Assembly: GCA_017993835.1 (NCBI GenBank) | Contig: JAGOLX010000004.1 | Location: forward strand, 124,001-188,000 | DNA length: 64,000 nucleotides | From: Phycisphaerae bacterium | GTDB lineage: Bacteria > Planctomycetota > Phycisphaerae > Sedimentisphaerales > Anaerobacaceae | Reading direction: 5' to 3' | Shown: positions 8,225 through 17,289 of the stretch, one piece after another | Layout of the letters: the number at the start of each line of letters is the position of its first letter | Position numbering within the stretch: position 1 is the first letter of the stretch | Made by a program: the position numbers and the translations under genes | The notes under the pieces: generated by a model | Database searches by the model: none | What the model was told of the DNA's origin: nothing | What the model saw: the letters and a program-made list of their open reading frames with translations, nothing else

Positions 8225-9658
8225 TCACGACTCTGTCTTTCCCGTCAGAGATGAGAGAACATGCCGTGCGTCCACGACATAGACGTCTCCCCGACGCTTG
8301 CTTCTGGACGAGGTCTTGGGAATGAACACGGCGTACAGGATATGGCGATCCCTTCCGCGAAAGCACCCGGGAATCCCCTTGGCCTTCAGATCCCCGATTG
8401 CCTTGTCCATCACCTCCTGCGAGGCGGGTCGGTCGGTCCATTTGGCCTCTCCCACGAGCAGGTGCTCTCCGTCAAGAGACTCCGTGACAACGTCCCATTC
8501 CGGTCCGTCGCCCTGCCAGTACCGCGCCGCCGGCTTCCAGGGGCCATATTGAGCCAGAGGACAAGATCCCTCATGAATGTGTACAACCGCCTGACGGCAC
8601 AACTCCTCCCAAGCCTCGGCGAACAACGACGCCTTGGCCTCTCGCCAGAGGCTGCGACGCACCGATTCCGAGGCATGGGCAAGCAGGGCACGATGGGGCG
8701 CCACAATGCGGAACCAACAGCGAAACAGGGGATCGGCGATCTTGTAGAGGGATCGTTTGCCGGACTTCTCGGATTCGCCATAGGGTTGTTCTCGCCGCAC
8801 CAGTCCGAGATCGACAATCCGCGACAGGGCGTGACCCAGCGAGGTTGCGGGTTTCCCCAGGCGTCCGGCAATCTCGCTAAGGCGGTGCGCCCCCATGCCG
8901 ATGACATCCAGGATGGGACGACACGCGGCGGCCGGCGGAAGCTCCTCCAAAAGGAGCCGGTCCGGCTCTCGATGCAGCGGTCCCAGGGGATCCAACATAC
9001 ACTCGTCCACCGCACATTCCAGATCCGGGCCATACGGCTCGGCCAGTTCCCAATACCGCGGCACCCCTCCCCAGACTGCGTAGGATTGCACACACGATAT
9101 GGCGTCCTTGAGATTCAGGCCCTCTCGCAGGAAGCCCGCCCCGAGAGGCCCGATCTCCAGGAGTTCCACTGCACGTCCATACAATGGCGACGAGGCATCC
9201 AGCACCAAGCCCTGCATCATCCGCTGGCTGGAGCCGGCAATCGCAACGGCCAACTTCGCTTGTCGGGCCTCTCCATCGATCCACCGCTGAAACTGGCTGA
9301 CCAGCTCGGCGCCGGCCTGGACCCAATAGGGGAACTCGTCCAGAACCAGGGGACCCCGCCATCCGGTCGCGCCGGCTTCGCGGGCGATCCGGCGCAGCAG
9401 CGAGGTCCAGTCGGGATACGTGGCTTCGCCCAGAGTCTCGAAACGAGTGCTCAGGGCCTGCGCCAGATAGGCCCTCTGCACCGCCGAAGCCGATTGATCT
9501 CCCACGGCGTACAGGCCGTCGTGCCGCCGGCACCACTCCAGGAGCAGGCGCGTCTTGCCGATGCGCCGACGCCCCCACAGGACGGCCAGTCCCCCTTCCG
9601 CCTTGGCGGCCAAACGGTCCAGTCGCTGCATCTCAGCCTGGCGATCGATGAACTTCAT
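8225..9658 (-). CDS. ATPase of the archaeal/DUF234 family
   Basis: This encodes a 477-residue AAA-type ATPase. The N-terminus has Walker A GRRRIGKT at 29-36, then an Arg/Trp-rich P-loop domain including PLVLDEFPYW (Walker B-like, DE). A winged-helix segment follows (MGAHRLSEIAGRLGKPATSL). The C-terminal DUF234-like region (LLVGEAKWTDRPA) contains a nuclease-like ExK core. These proteins are common solitary genes in archaea and anaerobic bacteria, with unknown function. There is no ribosome binding site, and the promoter ends next to the ATG. Confidence 0.88.
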   Translation of the reverse strand: MKFIDRQAEMQRLDRLAAKAEGGLAVLWGRRRIGKTRLLLEWCRRHDGLYAVGDQSASAVQRAYLAQALSTRFETLGEATYPDWTSLLRRIAREAGATGWRGPLVLDEFPYWVQAGAELVSQFQRWIDGEARQAKLAVAIAGSSQRMMQGLVLDASSPLYGRAVELLEIGPLGAGFLREGLNLKDAISCVQSYAVWGGVPRYWELAEPYGPDLECAVDECMLDPLGPLHREPDRLLLEELPPAAACRPILDVIGMGAHRLSEIAGRLGKPATSLGHALSRIVDLGLVRREQPYGESEKSGKRSLYKIADPLFRCWFRIVAPHRALLAHASESVRRSLWREAKASLFAEAWEELCRQAVVHIHEGSCPLAQYGPWKPAARYWQGDGPEWDVVTESLDGEHLLVGEAKWTDRPASQEVMDKAIGDLKAKGIPGCFRGRDRHILYAVFIPKTSSRSKRRGDVYVVDARHVLSSLTGKTES

Positions 9659-9665
9659 GGATCAT

Positions 9666-9720
9666 ATATTATTCGTTAAGGAATAATTGTCAAGACAATA
9701 ATCATGGCACTGCATATGCA
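9666..9720. promoter_or_regulatory. Promoter and operator-like palindromes ahead of the ATPase gene
   Basis: On the minus strand TTGACA (9688-9693) and TAATAT (9666-9671) are 16 bases apart, placing transcription start near 9659, one base before the ATG. Two perfect palindromes overlap this promoter. ATTATTC-gttaag-GAATAAT (9668-9687) covers the -10 and spacer, and ATTGTC-aa-GACAAT (9686-9699) covers the -35. A third, TGCATATGCA, is at 9711-9720. The layout suggests binding of a dimeric repressor. Confidence 0.6.
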
Positions 9721-9793
9721 TGGGCTTGCATCGGCGCCTGCGATGACGTAGACTTCCAGTGGCGGATATGTTGTGCGTGTGCAGGGACTTGGA

Positions 9794-10882
9794 ATGACCA
9801 AGAGACGCCGATCCATCCTTGTCTTGCTTGTCGCAGCAGTGGTTGTCGCGACAGTCGCGGGCTGGCACTGGCGCCGAGGGAGGAATCTCTATACCGTGAC
9901 CATCCTGCCGTCACTGGGCGGCGGCCACATGCTCGTCTGCTCCATGAATGACCGAGGTCAAGTCGTAGGCACGGAGTCCTTCGGGATCAACGATAGGCGT
10001 CTGTTTCTCTGGGATCGTCAGAGCGGTATCCGGCATCTGGGGCCCGTCACCGCCCATCCACTGAGGATCAACAACGCAGGACAGATCTGTGGGTCGATGA
10101 TCGACCCCAATGGAAACACGCAGGCGTTTCTCTGGGAACCCGACAAGGGCAGAACGATGCTGGGCGTATCGGCGAACGGGAACAGCTTCGCTGTTGCGAT
10201 AAACAACCATGGCCAGATCGCTGGCTACTCCCTCAATCCTGTCACCAGGTCGACAGGGATATTCCTTTGGGATCAACCGACCGGCATGAAGGAACTATCT
10301 GTACCCAGTCGTTATTCATGGACGCCGCTGAGTATCGACAACCGTGGACGGATCTTCGCGTTCTCGCAAGATGCAGGGAGAGGCCCGACCCGATGGTATC
10401 TCTTCGATGCGAACGGACCCACGTTGCTTGACGCCGCTCCGTCGGATGCTTCGCCACGCCCGATGAACCGGCATGGTTGGCTGGCCGCTGTGGACAAACC
10501 CAACAGCGAACATCCATACCTGATTCTCTGGCACGAAAGCGGATCGCTGCAACGGCTATTCCCTGTCAGCTCCTTCGCATTCGTGACCCGGCTCAATGAC
10601 CGGAATCAAGTCGCCTGCACATTCTTTGTCAATACCAGCCGTTGGCAGCGATGGTGGGATCGCCTGTTGGGACGCCCTTGGGTTTATCCCTGGCCGAATA
10701 CATCCTATCTCTGGGACCCCAAACGCGGGAAGATACCCCTCGACAGGTACGTCTCAGACGCTGAAACCTCTCTGGTCAGAGACCTGAACAACCATGGCTG
10801 CATCGTGGGAGAGATCCTGAAGAAGAACGGCCAATCGCAGGCAGTCCTGCTGGAGCCCATTCCTAAACGCTGGGGCAAATGA
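9794..10882 (+). CDS. HAF-repeat (beta-propeller-like) membrane-anchored protein
   Basis: A 362-residue protein with an N-terminal transmembrane anchor after a basic stretch (MTKRRRS). The extracytoplasmic part holds repeats of about 40 residues with the pattern 'xxINNxGQIxGxS ... FLWdp': MNDRGQVVGTES, INNAGQICGSM, INNHGQIAGYS and LNDRNQVACTF. This is the HAF repeat, which is thought to form a propeller and has no known biochemical role. The ATG at 9794 is chosen over an upstream GTG (9773) because it directly precedes the basic-hydrophobic leader and AGGGA lies upstream. It is followed after 6 bases by a paralogue. Confidence 0.8.
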   Translation: MTKRRRSILVLLVAAVVVATVAGWHWRRGRNLYTVTILPSLGGGHMLVCSMNDRGQVVGTESFGINDRRLFLWDRQSGIRHLGPVTAHPLRINNAGQICGSMIDPNGNTQAFLWEPDKGRTMLGVSANGNSFAVAINNHGQIAGYSLNPVTRSTGIFLWDQPTGMKELSVPSRYSWTPLSIDNRGRIFAFSQDAGRGPTRWYLFDANGPTLLDAAPSDASPRPMNRHGWLAAVDKPNSEHPYLILWHESGSLQRLFPVSSFAFVTRLNDRNQVACTFFVNTSRWQRWWDRLLGRPWVYPWPNTSYLWDPKRGKIPLDRYVSDAETSLVRDLNNHGCIVGEILKKNGQSQAVLLEPIPKRWGK

Positions 10883-10888
10883 CGAGAT

Positions 10889-11974
10889 ATGCGGATCATG
10901 AATACGAAACGTCTGTTCGTCGTTCTCGGGTGTGCGGCGGTTTTGATCGCGGCCGGCACAGTCGTGTGGTACGTGGATCGACCGAAGGTCCTGTATCGAG
11001 TGACCTTCCTGCCGCCGATGGGCGGGGTCGAGACAGATCCGCACGCGATCAACGACTCGGGCCGGGTCGCGGCCGTCGTCCGCTGGGCCGACGGCACGGA
11101 GCACATCGTCCTGTGGGACAAGAGCGGCCGGACAGAGGATCTTGCCTCCTTGCCGAAGGGCTACTACGTAACCCGTTTGTGTCTCAACAGCGCCGACCAG
11201 ATCGCAGCAACCGTGTTCGATCCGAATCGCGCGTGGAGTTCCTTCTTCCGCGACGCCGACGGTCGCACCTGTGCGTTGGACGCACCAGGGGGCGGAGAAG
11301 TGCAGATGAGAGCGATGAACGATCGCGGCCAGGTCGTCGGACACTGGAACCGGCCGCGGGGACGGTGCCATGGGTTCCTTTGGGACAAGACCGCCGGCAT
11401 GCGGGACCTGGGCACGTTCGCCGGCCTGGAGAGCCTCGCCTGCGACATCAACGACAAGGGCCAGATCGTCGGTTTCTACTCGCCCCGGGGGAATGAGTGG
11501 CGAGCCTTCTTCTGCGACCCGAATCTCGGTGTGCAGGAACTCGGCCTCTCGAGATTCGGCCCGGATGCCACCTGCTGCATCAACAACCAGGGCTTCATCG
11601 CGGGTCAGTTCGGCTCAGCAACGGACGAGTACTACGTCTCCACCTGGACGGCCGGCGTCGGGCCGCAGCGACTTGGCTCGGCGGGCGGCCAGGACTACCT
11701 GCGCGTGTGCGGGCTGGACGACGCAAACCGCTACCTCCTGAATATCCACCGCCGGGGCATCCGACTGCTGCGACGGCAACTCGGAACACGGTGGGAGGCA
11801 CGCCTGTGGGAGTCGGATCGATACATCCGATGCATCGACAGGCATCTGGGGCGTGCAGACATCGAGAGCGTGCAGGTGCGCGACACCAACAAGGACGGGA
11901 CGATCCTCGCTCTGCTGGCGACGGGAAAGCACGCCTATCCCCAGGCCGCGATCATCGAGCCGATCGAACGGTAG
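10889..11974 (+). CDS. HAF-repeat protein, paralogue of preceding gene
   Basis: A 361-residue protein with the same architecture as its upstream neighbour: a short basic N-terminus, one hydrophobic anchor (LFVVLGCAAVLIAAGTVVWY), a YRVTFLPPMGG segment matching the neighbour's YTVTILPSLGG, then HAF repeats (AINDSGRVAAV, AMNDRGQVVGHW, DINDKGQIVGFYS, CINNQGFIAGQF). Both end in a 'QAxxxEPI' motif. The pair arose by tandem duplication and is surely one operon. The function is unknown; extracytoplasmic exposure is inferred from the leader. Confidence 0.8.
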   Translation: MRIMNTKRLFVVLGCAAVLIAAGTVVWYVDRPKVLYRVTFLPPMGGVETDPHAINDSGRVAAVVRWADGTEHIVLWDKSGRTEDLASLPKGYYVTRLCLNSADQIAATVFDPNRAWSSFFRDADGRTCALDAPGGGEVQMRAMNDRGQVVGHWNRPRGRCHGFLWDKTAGMRDLGTFAGLESLACDINDKGQIVGFYSPRGNEWRAFFCDPNLGVQELGLSRFGPDATCCINNQGFIAGQFGSATDEYYVSTWTAGVGPQRLGSAGGQDYLRVCGLDDANRYLLNIHRRGIRLLRRQLGTRWEARLWESDRYIRCIDRHLGRADIESVQVRDTNKDGTILALLATGKHAYPQAAIIEPIER

Positions 11975-12159
11975 CCGGTTTGTCTCGTCTGAGTGCCAGC
12001 AGAGATCCCCGCCTCCGCCCGATCCCACCCAGGAGTCGCAAACCACGCGGCCTTATCGGGGAGAATTCACTTTGGGGTTGCGACCAGATCGTGCTACACT
12101 TCAGAGGGTCCCGGTGGCATGAGGACCGTCAAAGGACTACGTCATTTCAAGGGTGGATT

Positions 12160-13509
12160 ATGGGCAGTGCTCCGATGAAGACATCAAGGCGGTGCTTCTT
12201 GAAGTCCACGGCAGGGGCGGCCGCGGCGTTTACCATCGTCCCTCGCCATGTTCTGGGTCAGGGACAGAGGCCCCCGAGTGAAAGGCCGAACGTCGCGGGC
12301 ATCGGCGCCGGCGGCATGGGCGGCGAGGACATCAAGGCTGTGGCCGGCCGCGGGGCGAATATCGTGGCTTTGTGCGACGTCGATCTGCGGCGGGCCTCGA
12401 CGATCAAGATGTTCCCCAAGGCCAGGGTGTTTCGCGATTTCCGCAAGATGCTCGACGACATGGACAAGCAGATCGACGCGGTGATCGTCGGCACGCCGGA
12501 CCATACCCACGCGGTGGCCGCGATGGCTGCCATCAAGCGAGGCAAGCACGTCTACTGCGAGAAGCCCCTGGCCCATTCCGTCGGCGAGGTCCGCGCCCTG
12601 ATGAAGGCCGCACAGGAGTACAAGGTGGTGACCCAGCTCGGCAATCAGGGCCATTCCTATGACACCATCCGCACATTCTGCGAGTGGATCTGGGACGGCG
12701 CGATCGGCAAGGTGCACACCATCCACTGCGGCTGCGAAGCGGTGAATTCCGGCATCGACCGCTTGCCCCGCCTGGACGACAAGGAAGACATCCCGGACGA
12801 GTTGGATTGGGACCTCTGGCTCGGTCCCGCGAAAGATCGACTGTACCACTCCTTCTACCTGCCGGGAGCCTGGCGAGGCTGGGTCCCCTTTGGCAACGGC
12901 ACCATCGGCGACTGGCTCTGCCACGTCGTGGACCCGGTCTTCTGGGCCCTGGACCTGGGGGCCCCGAACACCGTCGCGGCACAGGTCAAGGATTACGATC
13001 CCGAGATCCGCGACCACGCCTATCCCAAGGGCGACATCATCACGTTCGAGTTCCCGGCCAAGGGCGACCGCGGACCGATCACGCTCGTCTGGCACAGCGG
13101 CACCGAGAAGATCCCGGTCGCCAAGGAACTGGAGCCGGGACGCGAGGGAGTCAAGACCGGCGCCTACGTCTACGGCGACAAGGGCGTCATCATGTATGGC
13201 TCGCACGGCGCCAATCCGGTCCGGATCATCCCCGAGACGGCCATGAAGGCCTACAAGCTGCCCGAGCGGAAGATCCCCCGCGTCAAGGAGCACCACGACG
13301 ACTGGCTCCGCGCGATCCGCGAAGGCGGCAAGGCGGGCTCGGACTTCTCCTATGGCGGCCCGCTGACGGAACTGGCCATGCTGGGCGTCATCGCGATCAA
13401 GATGCCGGGCACCAAACTCCAGTGGGACGCGGCGGCCATGCGGTTCACCAACTGCGACGAGGCCAACCAGTTCGTCGCTCCGCCCTACCGCGAAGGTTGG
13501 AGCCTGTAG
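12160..13509 (+). CDS. Gfo/Idh/MocA family oxidoreductase, Tat-exported
   Basis: A 449-residue NAD(P)-dependent sugar dehydrogenase-like protein. The N-terminus carries a twin-arginine-like leader (SRRCFLKSTAGAAAAFTIV). The Rossmann domain follows with the glycine-rich GIGAGGMGGEDI and the family signature KHVYCEKPLAHSV, whose lysine is catalytic in characterised members. The C-terminal domain is the usual dimeric sheet. Planctomycetes hold dozens of such exported members, presumably acting on sugars in the periplasm. The start at 12160 has AGGGTGG upstream; an ATG at 12175 also keeps the leader. A strong hairpin follows the gene. Confidence 0.92.
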   Translation: MGSAPMKTSRRCFLKSTAGAAAAFTIVPRHVLGQGQRPPSERPNVAGIGAGGMGGEDIKAVAGRGANIVALCDVDLRRASTIKMFPKARVFRDFRKMLDDMDKQIDAVIVGTPDHTHAVAAMAAIKRGKHVYCEKPLAHSVGEVRALMKAAQEYKVVTQLGNQGHSYDTIRTFCEWIWDGAIGKVHTIHCGCEAVNSGIDRLPRLDDKEDIPDELDWDLWLGPAKDRLYHSFYLPGAWRGWVPFGNGTIGDWLCHVVDPVFWALDLGAPNTVAAQVKDYDPEIRDHAYPKGDIITFEFPAKGDRGPITLVWHSGTEKIPVAKELEPGREGVKTGAYVYGDKGVIMYGSHGANPVRIIPETAMKAYKLPERKIPRVKEHHDDWLRAIREGGKAGSDFSYGGPLTELAMLGVIAIKMPGTKLQWDAAAMRFTNCDEANQFVAPPYREGWSL

Positions 13510-13547
13510 GCACTCACGATCTGTGATTTGCGATCGATGATTATATA

Positions 13548-13596
13548 GGGCACGTGTGTCTCATCCGGCACGAGAGCACACGTGCCCTCTCTCTGT
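13548..13596 (+). terminator. Hairpin terminator after the oxidoreductase gene
   Basis: GGGCACGTGTG (13548-13558) pairs perfectly with CACACGTGCCC (13577-13587) over 11 bp, followed by a TC-rich tail (tctctctgtg). Apart from this hairpin and the one at 13802-13832, I see nothing in the 336-bp gap between 13509 and 13846. Confidence 0.6.
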
Positions 13597-13801
13597 GTGG
13601 GCTCTTCAGCCCGAATCAGACAAGTCCGTGGGCCTGCACCCTGTCCGGCCGTGCGCACCCACCCAAAGGATTAGTCGCTGGCCAACGGGGAAGATTTCAT
13701 GGCCCCCGTGAATCTTACTGCCGGGGCAGGGTGGATGTTCGTCGGTCTGCCGTGGAAATCGAAACGCCGGGGGGCGTTGCTGGCGGCCCCAGTGACATGA
13801 A

Positions 13802-13832
13802 GAAGGCTGCGGCCGAAACGACCGCAGCCTTC
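13802..13832 (-). terminator. Hairpin terminator of the membrane/AsmA-like gene
   Basis: GAAGGCTGCGG and CCGCAGCCTTC form a perfect 11-bp stem with a 9-base loop just downstream of the minus-strand gene ending at 13846. The tail on that strand is only moderately T-rich (TTCATG). Confidence 0.65.
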
Positions 13833-13845
13833 CTGGTTCTTGCCG

Positions 13846-15693
13846 CTACTTCTTCTCTTCCTCTTTCTTCTTCTTGCCGAGCAGGCCGGTGAGGCCCTCG
13901 ACAACGTCCTTGCTCTTGCCCTGGAGCGTTTCCTTCAGCTCGGTCGGGACCTTGTCCCCGAGTTGCTTTTCGATCTGCTTGCCGACCTCATCCTGGAGCT
14001 TCTGCTTGCCGGCGGCGACCAGGGCGTCCTGGAACGTCTTGGTCAGGCCCTTCGTGTCGAACACCAGTCGCGGCTGGGTCGTCGGACCGACGACGCGGAT
14101 CGTCGTCTTGAGCCCCTTGAGGACCTCCATCACGCGCGAGGTTTCCTCGGCTCCGAGCCCGAGGACGCCCTTGCCGGTCCCGGTGGCCTTGAGGTCGTTG
14201 ACGTCCAGCGAGATGGTCAGATCCACCTGCTCTCTGGTCAGGGTGCCCTTGAAGGCGCCCGAGGCCAGGCCGGACTGGAACTGGAGTCCCGCGTCCTGCG
14301 AGAATCCCTCCTGCATCTTGCTCAGATCGAGTCCCGCGAACGTGCCGGAGACCTCCGGCGTGTCCCCCTTGGAGTAGTCCATGGCGACCTTGAGCAGGGC
14401 CTTCGTGACATACGACTGGACCTGCATCGTGATGGGCAGTTTCGCGGCCGCAGGGGCTTCGCTGAGGTTCGTCATTTCCACCTTGCTGTTGCCGAACAAC
14501 TTCGAGGGAATCTCCGTCTTATCCGCCAGCAACTGTTTCGCCAGGAATCGCGGCGAAGGCGGCGTCACGGCCTTGAGCTTGAGATAATCCAGGTACTTGG
14601 CCGGCTTCTCCGGGACCTCGGCCGCAACCTCGTTGCTGTCCTTCGGGAGCCAGTTCCGAAGCTTCTGCAACTGCTCCTTGAGCTTCTTGGCGTCCTTGAA
14701 GTACTTCTCCAGCTTGGCGACGTCGTTGGCGTCCACCTTGTGGGCATTTGGATCGAATGTCTCTTCCGCCTTGGCGGTGGCCGCCTCCAGGATCCTGCCC
14801 GCCACTTGCCGGGCCTGGTCGAAGTTCACCTCGGAGACTTCCACCTTGTTGAGCACGAGCTTGCCGAGCAGCAGGTCGTAGACGCTGGCATCCGCTTCGA
14901 TCTTGCCGACGACGGTGTGGTTCTGCATCGCGTTCTGCGGGTCCGTCAGTTGCACGCCGGAAACGGAGACATCGCCCCGGAGAATGTCGAGCCCCAGTTC
15001 CGCCAGATTGGCCTCGGCCTTATTGGCATTCGTAAGCGTATTGGCGGCGTAGCCCTTCACCATCGAGTCCTGGATGAAGTGCACGCCCACGAGGAAACCA
15101 CCGACGAGCAGAACGGCCAGGACGACCCCGACCTTGCGGATGTACTTGGCCTTTACGAACATCGACTTGACGTCCTTGGTCCGCTTGCCGATGAGGATCC
15201 GGTCGAGGATTCGCACCCACGCTTTGGAGTACCAAATGCGGAACTTCTCGGACTTCTCGTCGAGTCTCACCATCATCCGTCGGAAGTAGAAGACGACGAT
15301 GGCCAAGGCCACACCCGCGACGGCGCCCACGATCGGTCCCAGGATCAGGGCCCCCACCAGCGCATACCGGCTGAAGTCGGTCAGGCCGATCACCGGGATC
15401 GTGGACAGGGTCGCCAGCACTCCGCCCAGCGGTTCCTGCGCCCAGACGCCCACGTGATAGAGCACGGGCGCCGCGGCCAGGCACAACGCCTTGCCGACAC
15501 CCAGCGCGAGCAGGAACAGCGTGATGTTCACGTTCACGACCAGCACGAGCACGACCAGCACCGTGTGCAGGCCGGACCAGCCGGGCATCAGTCCTGTCCA
15601 GAGGCCCAACAGCACCGATAGGAAGATCAGTGGCGGCGCTACGTTCCCACGAAGGACAGACAACAGCTTGCTTATGGATCTTGGAAGAAGCAT
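13846..15693 (-). CDS. Membrane protein fused to AsmA-like domain (TIGR03546-TIGR03545-like)
   Basis: This encodes a 615-residue inner-membrane protein. Residues 1-140 hold several membrane segments typical of the small TIGR03546/DUF2062-like family (GLWTGLMPGWSGLHTVL). A further membrane segment near 195-215 starts a long periplasmic part (GDVSVSGVQLTDPQNAMQNH) with AsmA-like strand repeats, a coiled-coil around 330-350 and a Lys/Glu-rich tail. In related bacteria, as I recall, the two parts are separate adjacent genes; here they form one polypeptide. AsmA-like proteins are implicated in lipid transport to the outer membrane. GAGGAGT sits 7 bases before the ATG. Confidence 0.75.
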   Translation of the reverse strand: MLLPRSISKLLSVLRGNVAPPLIFLSVLLGLWTGLMPGWSGLHTVLVVLVLVVNVNITLFLLALGVGKALCLAAAPVLYHVGVWAQEPLGGVLATLSTIPVIGLTDFSRYALVGALILGPIVGAVAGVALAIVVFYFRRMMVRLDEKSEKFRIWYSKAWVRILDRILIGKRTKDVKSMFVKAKYIRKVGVVLAVLLVGGFLVGVHFIQDSMVKGYAANTLTNANKAEANLAELGLDILRGDVSVSGVQLTDPQNAMQNHTVVGKIEADASVYDLLLGKLVLNKVEVSEVNFDQARQVAGRILEAATAKAEETFDPNAHKVDANDVAKLEKYFKDAKKLKEQLQKLRNWLPKDSNEVAAEVPEKPAKYLDYLKLKAVTPPSPRFLAKQLLADKTEIPSKLFGNSKVEMTNLSEAPAAAKLPITMQVQSYVTKALLKVAMDYSKGDTPEVSGTFAGLDLSKMQEGFSQDAGLQFQSGLASGAFKGTLTREQVDLTISLDVNDLKATGTGKGVLGLGAEETSRVMEVLKGLKTTIRVVGPTTQPRLVFDTKGLTKTFQDALVAAGKQKLQDEVGKQIEKQLGDKVPTELKETLQGKSKDVVEGLTGLLGKKKKEEEKK

Positions 15694-15906
15694 AGACGTT
15701 ACTCCTCTGATGAAACCCCAAACACATCGTTGTCAGAGGAGTGGATTATAGTGTTTCCGCTGCGTTATGCAAGCCGATTGGGTCAGCACCCAGGGAATGG
15801 GGCGTCGGGTGCGCGCAACCCGCGTACAGGTCGGTCGCAGTCAGGAATAGGTTTCGAACCGAAGGAAGAGAGTCGAGCGTGCGGCAGGTTCCGGCAGATC
15901 ACACGT

Positions 15907-16138
15907 AGCAGTCGAGGATCGAGCCGACAGGCAGCTTTCCGCAGTCCGGAACGGTTCGGCCAGCCGGCTGGATGACGCCGTGCGAATCACCGGACTGTCG
16001 AACCCGAACGTGGACGTGAATCGGCTCTTGCGGCTCCACCACGCGGCAGCAGTCCGCATACCACCCGCCCACCCCGTCGGTTGGATGCAACAGGTCAAGG
16101 TCCAACGTTCTGCCGCAGATCAAGTTCGACATCACTTC
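15907..16138 (-). other. 650-bp gap with a doubtful small frame
   Basis: Between 15693 and the zinc-ribbon gene at 16337/16364 no convincing gene is seen. A minus-strand frame beginning at an ATG near 16138 (MSNLICGRTLDLDLLHPTDG...) runs about 77 codons to 15899. It includes an alternating IHVHVRV stretch that could be a beta strand, but the ribosome site is weak and the composition ambiguous. I leave it as a possible small protein only. Confidence 0.25.
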
Positions 16139-16363
16139 ATTGCCCCCACTTGCTCCTATCCTACCAGAAGGACCGGGATCGTTCAAGAACGGGGAGGGCT
16201 CGCAGCCAGCGAAATCGGCGTCCACCGGCTTCTCAGTGCCGCGAGGAGGCCCTTATCGGACGTCGCGGCGGGCGGCAGGCAAGAAAAAACACAGACGCCT
16301 CACCCTTCTCCGCCAATTGAGCCGATAAAAGAGGCGATGGCAGTATGCCACGATATCCGGCAT

Positions 16364-16576
16364 ATGAAAGACTCCATGCATATCATCTTGAAATGCCCGC
16401 GATGCGGGTATCGGTGGTGGCTCGACGCCAGTGCGGCGGACCGTCGTGTGCGATGTCGCAAGTGCTCGCTGCTGCTGAAGGTCCCCCACCTGGGCGAGCT
16501 ACCCGATGCGACCAGCGTCATCGAGGACGCCCAAAGCGAGGTCTATGTCGATGATGCGGGCAAGCTGTACGGCTGA
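16364..16576 (+). CDS. Small zinc-ribbon protein (MJ0042-like)
   Basis: This encodes about 70 residues with two CxxC pairs, CPRCGYRWWLDASAADRRVR followed by CRKCSLLLKV. This is the spacing of MJ0042-type zinc ribbons that recur at the N-termini of planctomycete and deltaproteobacterial proteins. The remainder is a short acidic tail. The function is unknown. The start is uncertain: ATGs at 16337, 16364 and 16376 are all in frame and none has a good ribosome site. Confidence 0.65.
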   Translation: MKDSMHIILKCPRCGYRWWLDASAADRRVRCRKCSLLLKVPHLGELPDATSVIEDAQSEVYVDDAGKLYG

Positions 16577-16669
16577 CCGGCGACAGGGCCGCCGAGCCTC
16601 GTCCGGACCACCCACTCCCACGGCCAGCGGGCAGTCCCGCCAAGAATGAGCCCCCCTCTTCTTGTCAGG

Positions 16670-16975
16670 TCAATCCGCTGGGAAGTCCTCTTCCGGCCCG
16701 TCATCGGCCGGGAGTTCCTCGGCGTCATCGTCGCCATCCACGTGCTCATTGAACGTCCACTGGTGCAGCGTCTCGATGAGCAGCGCCGAACCGATGCTCT
16801 CATGGCCTTCCGCATTGACTTCCGCCAGGGCCCGGGCCAGCCAGTCCACCAAGCCGCTGACCGCATTCACACAGTCCTCGAACTCCAGGTTCACGGGGTC
16901 ATCCGTGCCCACCACGGTTCCGTGTTCCCGGACATCGACGACAAGTCTTGCTCCACGATGGTGTCTATGCTCCAT
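16670..16975 (-). CDS. Small acidic hypothetical protein
   Basis: This encodes 101 residues. The first half alternates polar and hydrophobic residues (ARLVVDVREHGTVVG), the middle is helical (FEDCVNAVSGLVDWLARALAE), and the last 20 residues are mostly Asp, Glu and Pro. I do not recognise a family. AAGGAG occurs upstream of the ATG but 11 bases away. The 314-bp stretch to the deaminase gene (16976-17289) shows no other gene. Confidence 0.5.
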   Translation of the reverse strand: MEHRHHRGARLVVDVREHGTVVGTDDPVNLEFEDCVNAVSGLVDWLARALAEVNAEGHESIGSALLIETLHQWTFNEHVDGDDDAEELPADDGPEEDFPAD

Positions 16976-17289
16976 GGGAATACGATCTCCTTGCCAAACC
17001 CGTTTCCAGACCCCCGTGCGGCACCAGCCCGCGTCGCCCTCCCCGGCGCTACAGTGACCGCTGCTGAGTCTTGCAGGACGTTGTTCTCAATCAGGCGGAG
17101 ACCATTATAGTCCCGCCGTCCCCGTCGGGCAAACCGAAAACGGACAAGGCCCTTGTGTGGAGACGCCTGGAACGGGTACGATTCACACAAGAGGTTGGCC
17201 TCAGGCGCGAGTCGGGCGCGCCGGTCCGGGCGAGAGCTTCCGACCCGGGATGCCTACGATAACAAGAACGAGCAGATGAGAGGACCGCC

